Assembly (NCBI GenBank): GCA_017467345.1
Contig: JAFTSI010000024.1
Span: forward strand, 1 to 38,832
Length of the DNA stretch: 38,832 bases
From: Clostridia bacterium
Lineage (GTDB): Bacteria; Bacillota; Clostridia; Christensenellales; Borkfalkiaceae
Direction: 5' to 3'
Position 1 is the stretch's first letter. Every line of letters starts with the position of its first letter. Under the pieces are notes generated by a model. It saw only the letters and a list, made by a program, of their open reading frames with translations, did no database searches and was not told the DNA's origin. A program made the translations under genes and the position numbers. This document shows, one piece after another, positions 9,012 through 18,501 of this stretch.

Positions 9012-9045
9012 AAAAAGGATTGACTTTTGGTCAATCCTTTTTTTT
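9012..9045. terminator. Bidirectional terminator between ychF and parC
   Basis: Core stem GGATTGAC/GTCAATCC (9017-9024 with 9030-9037), extended by A5/T5 to 13 bp, loop of five bases, then a T-run. It serves the convergent ychF (+) and parC (-). Confidence 0.9.
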
Positions 9046-9055
9046 GGTTTTTTAG

Positions 9056-11476
9056 TTATTGAAGTTTGAAAACGAATTCGGGCATGCGCTTTTTGTGTTC
9101 GTTCTTTAAGGTTTTGCCCTTGGTGGTTCTGCCCTCTATTGATATTTCTTCGGTGTTGATTGCAAAGGCTACGCCAAAGTTATCAATAACGGCTAAGTCG
9201 TATGGTTCTTTTACACTTGATGCAAAAACTATAATATTGTCTTTGCCAAGTTCACATACTTTAACGCCCTTTCTATATCTTTGAATAGGCTCTATTTCTG
9301 CAGTAATTACACGCTTATAGCAACCACCATCAGTTATAATAACGAATTCGCCTTCGCCATCAATTTGAGAAACGAATTTAATTTTATCGCCCTTATTTAA
9401 GTTAATACCCTTAACACCACCTGCAACTCTGCCTTGCGCTGGGATATCATCTTTTAGTGCATTAAGCACCAAGCCTTGTTCGGTTATATATGCGATAGTG
9501 GTATCGGGCATATCTAACTCTACACTTAAAAGTTCATCACCATCTTTAAGTTTGATTGCTTGATAGTATGGTTTAATAATATTGTATTCTGCCCACTCTG
9601 TTTTCTTAATTAAGCCATCTTTAGTAAAGAATAGTAATGAGCCTTCGGGTAATTGTTCTTCGTTAACGGCAAAGAAGGCTACTGGGTATTCGTTTCTTGC
9701 GCAATCTTTTGCGATAGTGTTAAACTTAACACCTTTATCACGGAAACGGCATTCTGGCACGATTTCCATATCAAGTTTACAGCAGTTGCCAAGGTTGGTA
9801 AATGCAAGCAAGGTTTGGTCGCGTCTTGCAGGGGCTGTAAACAATAAGAAGTCATCGGGATTTGCGTTATCTTTAACCGATTTATCGCTTGCCTTAAAGT
9901 TCTTTAAGGTCATTTTTTTGAACATTCCGCCCTTGGTAAATCCAACAACGAAATCATCAATTTGTTTGAGTTCTTTTTCTAAACTCTTTATTTCTACTTC
10001 TTCGCCGAAAGCGATTATATTACTACGCCTATCGTCGCCATACTTTTTCTTTATTTCAAGAAGTTCTTTCTTTAACACTTCTTTTTGTTTTGCCTTGCTT
10101 GAAATTATAGAAGTTAAGTATTCTATTTTCTTTAATAGTTCTTTTAATTCTTCTTCAAGTTTATATACTTCAAGTTTGGTAAGCCTTGCAAGTTTTAAAT
10201 CAAGTATTGCCGTTGCTTGTTGTTCGCTTATATTAAACCTTGCGCGTAGTTTTGCCCTTGCATCTGCAGTATTTTCTGCGCTCTTGATAATTTTAATTAC
10301 TTCATCAATATTCTTTACTGCAATTATTAAGCCTTCTACTATATGCGCGCGCTCTTTTGCGCGTTCTAAATCAAACTTGCTACGGCGTAGTATTACTTCA
10401 ATTTGGTAGTTTACATAGTATGAAATTATGTCAAGCAAGCCAAGTTGCGCAGGCTTTCCACCTGCTATTGCCACTATGTTTATACCATACGATACTTCAA
10501 GTTCGGTGTTTTTATAAAGGTATTGCAAAATCATTTTTGGGTCGGCATCTTTTGAGAGTTTTATAACTGCTCTCATACCGTTTCTATCCGATTCGTCAAC
10601 TACATCTTTAATAACACCTAAAACATCTTTTTTGCTTTCGCGTAGTTCTACTATCTTTTTAAGTAGGTTTGCCTTGTTTACTTGGTATGGAAGTTCGCTT
10701 ATAACAAGGTTTGACTTATCGCCTGTGTCTTTTTCAATATTTACCCTTGCGCGAATTTTAATTTTGCCCCTACCTGTTTTATATGCTTCTTTAAGTTCGT
10801 CGCCAGCGATTATATAGCCACCGGTTGGGAAATCGGGCGCAGGGATATATTCCATCATTTTGTCAAGGGTAATTTTGGGGTTTTCAATATAAGCCACCGT
10901 GCCGTTAATTACTTCTTCAAGGTTATGTGGTGGAATATTTGTTGCTAAACCTACTGCTATACCTGTTGCGCCGTTTACCAAAAGGTTTGGAAACCTACCT
11001 GGCAATACATTTGGTTCTTCTTCAGTATCGTCAAAGTTAAGTGAAAAATCTACCGTGTTTTTATCTATATCGCGAAGTAGTTCAAGCGATAATGTTTGCA
11101 ATTTTGCTTCAGTATACCTATATGCTGCCGCGCTATCGCCGTCTACCGTTCCAAAGTTGCCGTGGCCATCAACAAGTGGCATACGCATATTAAAATCTTG
11201 AGCCAAGTGAACAAGCGCACCATAAACCGAACTATCGCCGTGGGGGTGGAACTTACCTAATACTTCACCTACGATTTTTGCGCACTTTTTATGGGGTTTA
11301 TCTGGCGATAAGCCCATTTCGTTCATTGCGTAGAGTATTCTACGCTGAACGGGTTTTAACCCGTCTTCTACCCTTGGCAAAGCACGGTCTAAAATTACCT
11401 GCTCTGCATAGGCTACCATTGAATCTTTAAACACTTCGTCAAGCGGTGCGTATATTATTCCTTTTTCGTTTTCCAT
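9056..11476 (-). CDS. parC: DNA topoisomerase IV subunit A (ParC-type; GyrA paralogue)
   Basis: Type IIA topoisomerase breakage-reunion subunit, 806 aa. The quinolone-resistance region [16 protein letters not shown] is at about 74-89, with catalytic Tyr121 in [11 protein letters not shown] coiled-coil and tower region follows, then a C-terminal beta-pinwheel (about 500-806). The GyrA box QRRGGKG is absent. At its place is a segment resembling Firmicutes ParC ([16 protein letters not shown], later LLAFTNLG and FRDKGVKF), so ParC is preferred over GyrA. The residue equivalent to E. coli GyrA Asp87 is Gly86, while Ser83 is conserved as Ser82. Co-transcribed with parE, 21 bases upstream, with a GGGAAG ribosome binding site. 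If this is the only pair in the genome, it may also serve as gyrase. Confidence 0.85.
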   Translation of the reverse strand: MENEKGIIYAPLDEVFKDSMVAYAEQVILDRALPRVEDGLKPVQRRILYAMNEMGLSPDKPHKKCAKIVGEVLGKFHPHGDSSVYGALVHLAQDFNMRMPLVDGHGNFGTVDGDSAAAYRYTEAKLQTLSLELLRDIDKNTVDFSLNFDDTEEEPNVLPGRFPNLLVNGATGIAVGLATNIPPHNLEEVINGTVAYIENPKITLDKMMEYIPAPDFPTGGYIIAGDELKEAYKTGRGKIKIRARVNIEKDTGDKSNLVISELPYQVNKANLLKKIVELRESKKDVLGVIKDVVDESDRNGMRAVIKLSKDADPKMILQYLYKNTELEVSYGINIVAIAGGKPAQLGLLDIISYYVNYQIEVILRRSKFDLERAKERAHIVEGLIIAVKNIDEVIKIIKSAENTADARAKLRARFNISEQQATAILDLKLARLTKLEVYKLEEELKELLKKIEYLTSIISSKAKQKEVLKKELLEIKKKYGDDRRSNIIAFGEEVEIKSLEKELKQIDDFVVGFTKGGMFKKMTLKNFKASDKSVKDNANPDDFLLFTAPARRDQTLLAFTNLGNCCKLDMEIVPECRFRDKGVKFNTIAKDCARNEYPVAFFAVNEEQLPEGSLLFFTKDGLIKKTEWAEYNIIKPYYQAIKLKDGDELLSVELDMPDTTIAYITEQGLVLNALKDDIPAQGRVAGGVKGINLNKGDKIKFVSQIDGEGEFVIITDGGCYKRVITAEIEPIQRYRKGVKVCELGKDNIIVFASSVKEPYDLAVIDNFGVAFAINTEEISIEGRTTKGKTLKNEHKKRMPEFVFKLQ

Positions 11477-11497
11477 AACTTTTCTTCCCTTTATTAA

Positions 11498-13450
11498 TTA
11501 TGAGCGTTTACGGTTTGCAAAACTATCTTCACGGTTAAAATCGGCGTGGTCAAAGATATATTGCTTTCTTGCGCTTACTTCTTCGCCCATCAATACTGTG
11601 ATTAGCCTATCTGCTTCTGCCGCGTCTTCAATGGTTACTTGCATCATACTGCGCCTTTCTGGGTCTAATGTGGTTTCCCAAAGTTGTTCGGGGTCCATTT
11701 CGCCAAGACCTTTATAGCGCTGTATTTCGTAGCCCTTGCCTACCTTTTCTATTACCTTTTCAAGTTGCTTATCGTTATAGGCGTATTCTTTTATTTTGCC
11801 TTTCTTTACTAAGTATAACGGTGGCATTCCTATATATACATGGCCTTGGTTGATTAGTTCTTTCATATACCTAAAAAAGAAGGTTAAAAGTAGTATTCGT
11901 ATATGGCTACCGTCTACATCAGCATCTGAAAGAATTACTACTTTATGAAACCTTAATCCAGATAAATCAAACTCTGGGCCGATACCTGTGCCAAGCGCGC
12001 TTATTATGGTGCGAATTTCTTCGTTTTGTAAAATGTAGTCAAGTTTCTTCTTTTCTACATTTAGGATTTTACCCCTTATAGGCAATATCGCTTGGAATTG
12101 ACGCGACCTTGCCGATTTTGCGCTACCACCTGCCGAATCACCTTCAACTATGAATAGTTCGTTAAGTTCTGGTTTTCTACCAGAGCAACTTGCAAGTTTT
12201 CCAACAAGGTTTTGTGCTTCAATGCTTTTGCTTGCCCTTGCTATATCTTTTGCCTTTTTTGCGGCAAGCCTTGCTTTTGCGCTTGATAATGCTTTATTTA
12301 TTATGGCATCAAAAACTTTGCCAAGTTTTTTGTTTTTTACAAGTTCGTTTATTTCGCTAACAGTTACCCATTCTACTGCAGGGCGCGCTTCGGGGTTGCC
12401 AAGTTTGGTTTTGGTTTGACCTTCAAACTGAACATTTTGCATCTTAACGGAAACGATTGCCGTTAAACCTTCTTTAAAGTCTTCGCCTAAAAGGTTATCG
12501 TCTTTATCCTTTAAAAAGTTCCTACTTCTTGCATAATCGTTAAATGAGCGCGTTAATCCTGAACGGAAACCTGTTTCGTGCATACCACCTTCTGCCGTGG
12601 GTATGTTATTTACATACGAATACACGCTATCTACATATGAATCGGTGTGTTGAATTGCAAACTCTACTAAAATATTGTCTTTTTCGGCTTTTGCATAGAT
12701 AGGTTCGCCATAAAGTGTTGATTTCCCTTCGTTTAAGTATTTAACAAAGTCAACTATACCACCATCATATTTATAGGTTTGGTGATAATCGGTTTTTTCA
12801 TCATAAAATGTTATTTCTAAACCCTTATTCAAAAAGGCTAGTTCTTTGATTCTTTTTAATATGGTTTCGGGGTTAAACTCCACCGTTTCAAACACGGTGT
12901 CGTCTGGCATAAAGTGAACGAAAGTTCCTTTCTTTTTGGTTTTTACCTTGGTATCTTTTAAGGGGTATTTTGGAATGCCTGATTTTACCTTGCCACTTTC
13001 TTTATCAAGGTAACTATGGAACTCTATTTCGTAAACGGTGTTTTTATAAACTTCTACTTTAAGCCACTTTGAAAGGGCGTTGGTTACCGACGCACCTACA
13101 CCGTGCAAACCACCAGAATAGTTGTAGTTATCGCTACCAAACTTTCCACCTGCGTGGAGTTGGGTAAATACTACTTGAACACCTGATACGCCTGCCTTTG
13201 AGTGTATGTCGGTGGGTATGCCACGGCCGTTATCTTCAACAGATGCGCTACCATCTTTGTACAGTTTAATTTCAATGTGGTCGGCATAACCGTTTGCCGC
13301 TTCGTCAACTGCGTTATCTACTATTTCCCAAAGTATGTGATGAAGCCCCTTTACACTTGTTGTGCCGATATACATACCTGGGCGCATTCTAACTGCGTCT
13401 AATCCTTCAAGTATTTTAATGTCTTCTGCTTTGTAAGAGTTCTTTGCCAT
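11498..13450 (-). CDS. parE: DNA topoisomerase IV subunit B (ParE-type; GyrB paralogue)
   Basis: ATPase subunit of a type IIA topoisomerase, 650 aa, the length of Gram-positive GyrB/ParE. The GHKL ATPase has EIVDNAVDEA, DNGRGIP and YSGGLHGVGASVTNALS. The TOPRIM domain has EGDSAGGSAK, PIRGKILNVEK and DADVDGSHIR. The C-terminal motif is YKGLGEMDPEQLWETT. GyrB and ParE of Firmicutes are hard to separate by eye. The ParE call follows from the partner lacking a GyrA box and from the absence of the dnaA-recF context. GGGAG lies before the ATG, and a near-consensus promoter lies upstream. The ParE-ParC order matches the usual operon. Confidence 0.85.
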   Translation of the reverse strand: MAKNSYKAEDIKILEGLDAVRMRPGMYIGTTSVKGLHHILWEIVDNAVDEAANGYADHIEIKLYKDGSASVEDNGRGIPTDIHSKAGVSGVQVVFTQLHAGGKFGSDNYNYSGGLHGVGASVTNALSKWLKVEVYKNTVYEIEFHSYLDKESGKVKSGIPKYPLKDTKVKTKKKGTFVHFMPDDTVFETVEFNPETILKRIKELAFLNKGLEITFYDEKTDYHQTYKYDGGIVDFVKYLNEGKSTLYGEPIYAKAEKDNILVEFAIQHTDSYVDSVYSYVNNIPTAEGGMHETGFRSGLTRSFNDYARSRNFLKDKDDNLLGEDFKEGLTAIVSVKMQNVQFEGQTKTKLGNPEARPAVEWVTVSEINELVKNKKLGKVFDAIINKALSSAKARLAAKKAKDIARASKSIEAQNLVGKLASCSGRKPELNELFIVEGDSAGGSAKSARSRQFQAILPIRGKILNVEKKKLDYILQNEEIRTIISALGTGIGPEFDLSGLRFHKVVILSDADVDGSHIRILLLTFFFRYMKELINQGHVYIGMPPLYLVKKGKIKEYAYNDKQLEKVIEKVGKGYEIQRYKGLGEMDPEQLWETTLDPERRSMMQVTIEDAAEADRLITVLMGEEVSARKQYIFDHADFNREDSFANRKRS

Positions 13451-13497
13451 TGATTTTCTCCCGAAATATCCCTATTTTGTAGTTTATAGCAAATTAG

Positions 13498-13526
13498 ATT
13501 ATACTATATATTGTGTTTTTTTTCAA
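13498..13526 (-). promoter_or_regulatory. parE-parC promoter
   Basis: Minus strand TTGAAA (13526-13521), 17-base spacer, TATAAT (13503-13498), about 48 bases before the parE ATG. A textbook sigma-A promoter by inspection. Confidence 0.8.
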
Positions 13527-13575
13527 GTCTTATTTTATTATTAGATAAAAATTATTTACTTATTTTTTAAAAAAT

Positions 13576-13620
13576 AAAACCCAGCGCGATAAATAACGCG
13601 CTGGGTTTTGTGGGGTTTTT
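13576..13620. terminator. Terminator after the copper ATPase gene
   Basis: Perfect 13-bp stem AAAACCCAGCGCG/CGCGCTGGGTTTT (13576-13588 with 13597-13609) and an 8-base loop. In minus-strand orientation it is followed by a T-run and separates the copper ATPase gene from the parE promoter. Confidence 0.88.
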
Positions 13621-13623
13621 TTA

Positions 13624-16020
13624 TTATTTTACCTTTAATACTTTGTAGCCAAGTTCTTCAATTTTGTCAAGGATTTTTTGCTTTGCATCTTCTTCGCAAG
13701 AAACAAAGGCAAGTTTCTTTTTTAGGTTGATTTCTACACTTTCTACTCCGTTTATACTTTCAATGCCTTCTTTTACCCTTGCTTCGCAATGTTTACACAT
13801 CATACCGTCAATTTTAATTTCCATAATATCATCCTCTATTTTACTTTTATTTTTTTCTTTGCCAGATATTCTTAGCGCATTAAGCACAACGAATAGTGAA
13901 CTTATGCACATACAAGCCGAAGCCATCCAAGGTGTTAAGGTAATGCCTATAAATGATAGCACTCCACCTGCTATGGGGATTGCTATTACATTATAACAAA
14001 ATGCCCAAAATAGGTTTTGCTTTATTATTTTTAGGGCGCGCTTTGATAGGTCAATTGTTTTTGATATGCCACTTAAACTGCCGTTTGCAATTACTACTTC
14101 TGCGCTATCTATGGCAATATCTGTGCCTGTGCCTATTGCTATGCCGATATCGGCACTCTTTAATGCAGGGCTATCGTTTATGCCATCTCCTACCATAGCA
14201 ACAAAATAGCCTTTCTTTTTATACTTTTCAACTATTTCGTATTTATCTTGTGGTAACACAGAGTGGTAATATTTAGTTATTCCAACTTCTTTTGCAATTA
14301 GTTTGGCAGTTTGTTCGTTATCGCCCGTTACTAATACTACCTTTACACCCTTTTCTAAAAGATTTTTAACGGCAATTATGCTATCTTCTTTCAAATAGTC
14401 GCTAACACCATACACGGCTAAAAGCGAACTGTTATCTGCCAAATATAAAAGGGTTTTGCCCTGCAAAGATGGTATGTTTAATTTTTCGCTATAACCATCT
14501 AAACTAAATGGCAAAAGTTTTTCGTTGCCAAGGTAATAGGTTGTGCCGTTTATTTTTCCACTAACCCCTTTGCCTATTTGGTTTACAAAATTAGTGGCAG
14601 TAAGGTTAGTTTTTTCGCAATACTCTTTAACGCACTCTGCAAGTGGGTGTGATGAGCCCACTTCTAAAGCATAAGTTATGTTTTTAATTTCTTCATCAGT
14701 AAGGCTATTAATGTTTATAAAGTTTATAACCTTGGGTTTGCCTACCGTTAGCGTTGCCGTTTTATCAAGTAACACGCAGTTTATTTTGTTTGCAGTTTGC
14801 AAAGCGCCTGCGTTTTTGAAAAGTATTCCGTATTTTGCGCTTTTACCTATTGCTGAGGTTACTGCAACGGGGGTTGCTAAACCTAATGCGCAAGGGCAAG
14901 ATATTACTAACACGCTTACACCAAAGTTAAAGGATTTATAAATATCGCTTGTAATAATAATCCAAACTAAAAAGGTAATTAAAGCCAAAGCACTTACTAT
15001 CGGCACAAACACGCCTGCTACCTTATCGGCAAATCTTTGGATAGGCGCTTTTGAACTGCTTGCCTTTTTTACTATTTCTTCTATTTGAGAAAATAGTGTT
15101 TCTTTGCCCACCTTTTGCGCTTCAATTATTAGATAGCCTTCGGTGATTAATGAGCCTGATTGCAAATAGCAACCAGTAGTTATATGCTCTGGCATACTTT
15201 CGCCTGTTATTGCCGATTTGTCTACTGATGCCAAGCCATCAATTACAATGCCATCAATAGATAAAAATTCGCCTGCTTTAACAATTACTTTATCGCCTAT
15301 TTTTATTTCGGTTGATAAAATGTTTTTTTCTTTGCCATCTACTAAAATGGTGGAATATTTTGGCAACATTTTGCCAAGTTTTTCTACTGCGCTACCAGTT
15401 TTAATTTTTGAGAGTTCTTCAAGCCATTTGCCAAGCGTTACTAATGATACCACCATTGCCGAAGAATCAAAAAAGGTGTGGCTTGGGGTTTTTACCCCTA
15501 TAAAAAGCAAAATTGTTTCAACAAGGCTAAATATAAATGCCGACGCTGAACCAAGCGATACCAAAGTATCCATATTTGGAGAGCCGTTTTTTATTGCCTT
15601 TATGCCGTTTACAAAGAACTTGCGATTGATAATTAATATCGCAAGCGCAAGTATAAATGATAGCGAAAAGTTTATTCTATCATCTATAAAAACTGGCAAC
15701 GATAACATTTTACCCATACATAAATACATTAAAGGTATAAGTAAAATAAGCGAAGTGAAAAACCGTTTTTTAAGCGCGTTTGCTTGCGCATATTTGTTTT
15801 CGGTTTCGCCATTATATATATCGGCAGTATACCCTAATTTTTGAACGGCTACTATTATATCGCTTGCGTTTAATATGCTTTCATCAAAGGTAACTCGCAT
15901 TTTCTTTTCAATGAGCGACACTTGTGCACTTTCTACGCCAACAAGTTTTTTAACGCCCTTTTCTACCGTTTGAGAACATACCGAGCAAGTCATTCCGCCC
16001 ACGCTAAAATATAGTTCCAT
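13624..16020 (-). CDS. copA: Copper-translocating P1B-type ATPase with N- and C-terminal HMA domains
   Basis: Copper exporter of the cytoplasmic membrane, 798 aa. The N-terminal HMA domain has GMTCSVC (9-15). Transmembrane helices follow, with TGES (272-275) in the actuator domain and CPC at 375-377. The phosphorylation site is at D419, then SSHPL (456-460) and GDGIND (611-616). YN in helix 7 and MxxSS in helix 8 complete the Cu(I) site. A second HMA domain (733-798, GMMCKHC) is fused after the last helix, joined by a Lys-rich linker. The phosphorylation motif reads DKTAT (419-423) instead of DKTGT, confirmed in the codons (GAT AAA ACG GCA ACG). The ATG is about 7 bases from a -10 box with no ribosome binding site, so the mRNA is probably leaderless. 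No CsoR or CopY gene is adjacent. Confidence 0.93.
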   Translation of the reverse strand: MELYFSVGGMTCSVCSQTVEKGVKKLVGVESAQVSLIEKKMRVTFDESILNASDIIVAVQKLGYTADIYNGETENKYAQANALKKRFFTSLILLIPLMYLCMGKMLSLPVFIDDRINFSLSFILALAILIINRKFFVNGIKAIKNGSPNMDTLVSLGSASAFIFSLVETILLFIGVKTPSHTFFDSSAMVVSLVTLGKWLEELSKIKTGSAVEKLGKMLPKYSTILVDGKEKNILSTEIKIGDKVIVKAGEFLSIDGIVIDGLASVDKSAITGESMPEHITTGCYLQSGSLITEGYLIIEAQKVGKETLFSQIEEIVKKASSSKAPIQRFADKVAGVFVPIVSALALITFLVWIIITSDIYKSFNFGVSVLVISCPCALGLATPVAVTSAIGKSAKYGILFKNAGALQTANKINCVLLDKTATLTVGKPKVINFININSLTDEEIKNITYALEVGSSHPLAECVKEYCEKTNLTATNFVNQIGKGVSGKINGTTYYLGNEKLLPFSLDGYSEKLNIPSLQGKTLLYLADNSSLLAVYGVSDYLKEDSIIAVKNLLEKGVKVVLVTGDNEQTAKLIAKEVGITKYYHSVLPQDKYEIVEKYKKKGYFVAMVGDGINDSPALKSADIGIAIGTGTDIAIDSAEVVIANGSLSGISKTIDLSKRALKIIKQNLFWAFCYNVIAIPIAGGVLSFIGITLTPWMASACMCISSLFVVLNALRISGKEKNKSKIEDDIMEIKIDGMMCKHCEARVKEGIESINGVESVEINLKKKLAFVSCEEDAKQKILDKIEELGYKVLKVK
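13822..13837 (-). promoter_or_regulatory. Internal ribosome binding site and ATG inside copA (possible CopZ product)
   Basis: In frame within copA, AGAGGA (13837-13832) lies about 8 bases before an ATG (13824-13822). That ATG would start exactly at the C-terminal HMA domain and give a 66-residue CopZ-like chaperone. Placement at the domain border with correct spacing suggests dual output from one gene. Translation from this site is inference. Confidence 0.45.
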
Positions 16021-16027
16021 AGTTAAT

Positions 16028-16054
16028 ATTATACCACTTTAAAATTATTTTTCA
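16028..16054 (-). promoter_or_regulatory. copA promoter, apparently leaderless
   Basis: Minus strand TTGAAA (near 16054-16050), about 16-base spacer, and an extended -10 TGGTATAAT with TATAAT at 16033-16028. Only seven bases separate the -10 box from the copA ATG at 16020, so transcription should begin at or next to the start codon. Confidence 0.6.
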
Positions 16055-16056
16055 AC

Positions 16057-16090
16057 AAAAATGCCCCGCATTTTTGCAGGGCGTTTTTGT
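16057..16090. terminator. Terminator after the feo operon
   Basis: Stem AAAAATGCCC/GGGCGTTTTT (16057-16066 with 16079-16088, one wobble pair), with a 12-base loop that can itself pair GCA/TGC. In minus orientation it ends in a T-run directly after the stop of the Cys-rich protein gene. Confidence 0.82.
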
Positions 16091-16266
16091 TAATTTTTAT
16101 CGGTTGGGTTTTCCGTTTTTGGTTTATTGCATCCCGAACACTTTGAGCAATCGCACCCACAACTACAAGACACTTTGCCTTTCTTTTTGTTGATTATGCT
16201 AACTATTACTACGCTTAGCACTACTGCTATTGCGATTACTAATATGATTATATCAATTAAACTCAT
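16090..16266 (-). CDS. FeoB-associated Cys-rich membrane protein
   Basis: Small protein of 58 aa. A single N-terminal membrane helix (about residues 3-25, rich in Ile, Val and Ala) is followed by three Lys and a cytoplasmic Cys cluster, CSCGCDCSKCSGC (34-46, six Cys), with a polar tail. This layout and position match the FeoB-associated Cys-rich family found at the 3' end of clostridial feo operons, proposed to assist ferrous iron passage or handling. Its ATG overlaps the feoB stop as ATGA (16263-16266), indicating translational coupling. The gene ends two bases before the operon terminator. Confidence 0.88.
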   Translation of the reverse strand: MSLIDIIILVIAIAVVLSVVIVSIINKKKGKVSCSCGCDCSKCSGCNKPKTENPTDKN

Positions 16267-18500
16267 TTCTTTTCACCTATAGGGTGGTTTTTATTGTATA
16301 GTTTTATACCAAATATTAATGCTACGGCAAGGGCTACAAATATGAACGAAGTCCACCACCAAGAAAGAACTAAATATGCCATCATTGATACGGTGTAAGA
16401 TGCCACTATCCAGAAAAGTAAGGTCCATCTAAACTTGCCCTTTAAGGTTTCGCCCTTAGCAGTTGCTACTGCGCCAAAGCAAGGAATAGTGGTCATATTA
16501 AACACGATAAATGCTATCAAGCCTGCCCAAGTGATACCTGTGCCTATTGCCATTGCGTTTACGGCTGCTGCACCTTCTACACCACTAAGCGCAAATATTG
16601 ATGCAAGTGTGCCAAAGGTTGCTATTACTTCTTCTTTTGCGATTAAGCCTGTGATTGCTGCCACTACGAATACCCAACCATAAGAGTTGAGTTGGCTACC
16701 AAATCCAAGTGGTGTAAATAAGGGTTGAATTAGTTGACCGATACTTGCTAAAATTGATTGTTCAATTTCGCACATTTGCCAGTTCCAACCAAAGTTTGAT
16801 AAAAACCAAATTACTATGGTTGATGCAAGTATTACCGTGAATACCTTTTTAACATAGTGTTTAATTTTATCCCAAAGGTGAACCATTAAGCCTTTGAAAG
16901 ATGGTTTATGGTATGCAGGAAGTTCCATTATAAAGGGCGAAACTTCACCGCGTTGAGTGGTTGAACGCATAAGTAAAATTGATACTACTGCAACAACCAT
17001 ACCTAAAACATACATTGCAAAACTTATTATGCTACCGTCTCTACCAGTCATCATACCGATTGCGCCTGCAACGGCAGTTAAAATGGGAAGTTTTGCGCCA
17101 CAAGAGAAGAAAGGTATTGTTCTTAAAGTGAGCGTTCTTTCCTTTTCATCTACTAATGTTCTGGTGTTAATCATTGCGGGAACTGAACAACCAAAACCCA
17201 TTATCATAGGAATAAACGCCCTACCGCTTATGCCAAACTTACGGAATATTCTATCAAGAATAAAGGCAACCCTTGCCATATAACCTGTATCTTCTAAAAT
17301 TGAAAGTAATAATAGTAAGAATACGATTTGTGGAACGAAACTTAACACTCCACCTATTCCACCTAAAACGCCATCACATACCAAGCCTAACACCCAGTCG
17401 CTTGCGCCAAGACTTTCTAAACCTAAACCTATGTAACCAAATACCGTTGATGTTAGTAAGCCCATTAAATTAAACAGTATTACACCTGGTGAGAATACTG
17501 CGCCATCATAAAAGCAAGCAAGTAGTGCCGTGCCAAAGTTATCGGCAAGCCCTAAATCTTCAATGGTGGGCAATGAGAATATTTTGCCTAAAAATAAAAA
17601 GTCTTCGCCAAAGGTTAAGTGGAATAATGAGAATAGTATTACCAAGAAAATGGGAATACCTGCCCACTTGTTAGTAAGTATTTTATCGGCTTTATCTGAA
17701 CTTGTTAGTTTTAAGCCGTTATTCTTTTTTACTAATAGTGGCGAATAGTTTTTGGTTATGTGCTTATACCTTGCGTCGGCAACTAACGCTTCAAAATCGG
17801 TGCCGAAAGTATCGTCGCTAAAAGTATTTTTAAAATCATCTACCATTTTTATTGTGGTAGGGTGCATTTTAACTTCTAACTCATCATTTTCAACAAGTTT
17901 TATTGCGTGGAATAATGGGTTTTCAATGCCTTGCGCTTCTAATGCAATGTTTACATCACCTATCAAGTGCGCTACATCACAGTTTTCTAAAACGGTGGTG
18001 GCTTTCCTTTTTTCTTTACTGCACTCTATTGCCTTTTGCATTAGTTCGTGAACGCCCGTGCCGTGTAGTGCAGAAACTTTTATTACTGGAATACCTAACC
18101 TTTCGCTAAGTTTAACTTCGTCTATTTTATCCCCTTGCTTTTCTAATACATCCATCATATTTAAAGCGATTACCATAGGCACATCAATTTCCATTATTTG
18201 TGTGGTTAGGTATAAGTTACGCTCTAAATTAGTTGCATCTACTATGTTAATAACGCAATCGGGTTTTTCTTCTAAAATAAAGTTTCTTGATATAACTTCT
18301 TCAGGCGTATATGGTGCAAGTGAATAAATACCTGGAAGGTCTACAAGTGATATAGGGGTTTTGCCCTTTTTATAAACACCTTCGCGCTTATCTACTGTTA
18401 CGCCTGGCCAGTTGCCTACATGTGCCGACGAACCCGTTAAAATATTGAATAGCGTTGTTTTACCACTATTTGGGTTACCTGCTAACGCAAACTTTTTCAT
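16263..18500 (-). CDS. feoB: Ferrous iron transporter FeoB
   Basis: GTP-driven Fe(II) permease of the cytoplasmic membrane, 745 aa from the chosen start. The N-terminal G domain has G1 GNPNSGKTT (residues 8-16), the switch segment GNWPGVTVDKREG, G3 DLPGIYSL and G4 NMMD. The membrane part has two Gate repeats and a FeoB core, including GFGCSVPAM and the repeat-like segment FNMTTIPCFGA. ATG at 18500 starts MKKFALAGNPNSGKTT and lies one base after the feoA stop. An in-frame TTG at 18524, inside feoA, is less likely. GGAGG is 12 bases upstream of the ATG, a long spacing consistent with coupled translation from feoA. Confidence 0.96.
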   Translation of the reverse strand: MKKFALAGNPNSGKTTLFNILTGSSAHVGNWPGVTVDKREGVYKKGKTPISLVDLPGIYSLAPYTPEEVISRNFILEEKPDCVINIVDATNLERNLYLTTQIMEIDVPMVIALNMMDVLEKQGDKIDEVKLSERLGIPVIKVSALHGTGVHELMQKAIECSKEKRKATTVLENCDVAHLIGDVNIALEAQGIENPLFHAIKLVENDELEVKMHPTTIKMVDDFKNTFSDDTFGTDFEALVADARYKHITKNYSPLLVKKNNGLKLTSSDKADKILTNKWAGIPIFLVILFSLFHLTFGEDFLFLGKIFSLPTIEDLGLADNFGTALLACFYDGAVFSPGVILFNLMGLLTSTVFGYIGLGLESLGASDWVLGLVCDGVLGGIGGVLSFVPQIVFLLLLLSILEDTGYMARVAFILDRIFRKFGISGRAFIPMIMGFGCSVPAMINTRTLVDEKERTLTLRTIPFFSCGAKLPILTAVAGAIGMMTGRDGSIISFAMYVLGMVVAVVSILLMRSTTQRGEVSPFIMELPAYHKPSFKGLMVHLWDKIKHYVKKVFTVILASTIVIWFLSNFGWNWQMCEIEQSILASIGQLIQPLFTPLGFGSQLNSYGWVFVVAAITGLIAKEEVIATFGTLASIFALSGVEGAAAVNAMAIGTGITWAGLIAFIVFNMTTIPCFGAVATAKGETLKGKFRWTLLFWIVASYTVSMMAYLVLSWWWTSFIFVALAVALIFGIKLYNKNHPIGEKK

Positions 18501-18501
18501 A

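Noticed and set aside
9582-10409. Long open frame on the plus strand opposite parC
   Set aside because: It lies antisense to a well-conserved topoisomerase gene, its translation is Ser/Leu-rich with no motif, and it lacks a ribosome binding site. It is a by-product of codon bias.
9056-13450. Calling the pair gyrB-gyrA
   Set aside because: The A subunit lacks the QRRGGKG GyrA box and its C-terminal domain resembles Firmicutes ParC. Some doubt remains because the rest of the genome is unseen.
15218-15844. Long open frame on the plus strand opposite copA
   Set aside because: Antisense to a conserved ATPase and without recognisable domain or start signals.
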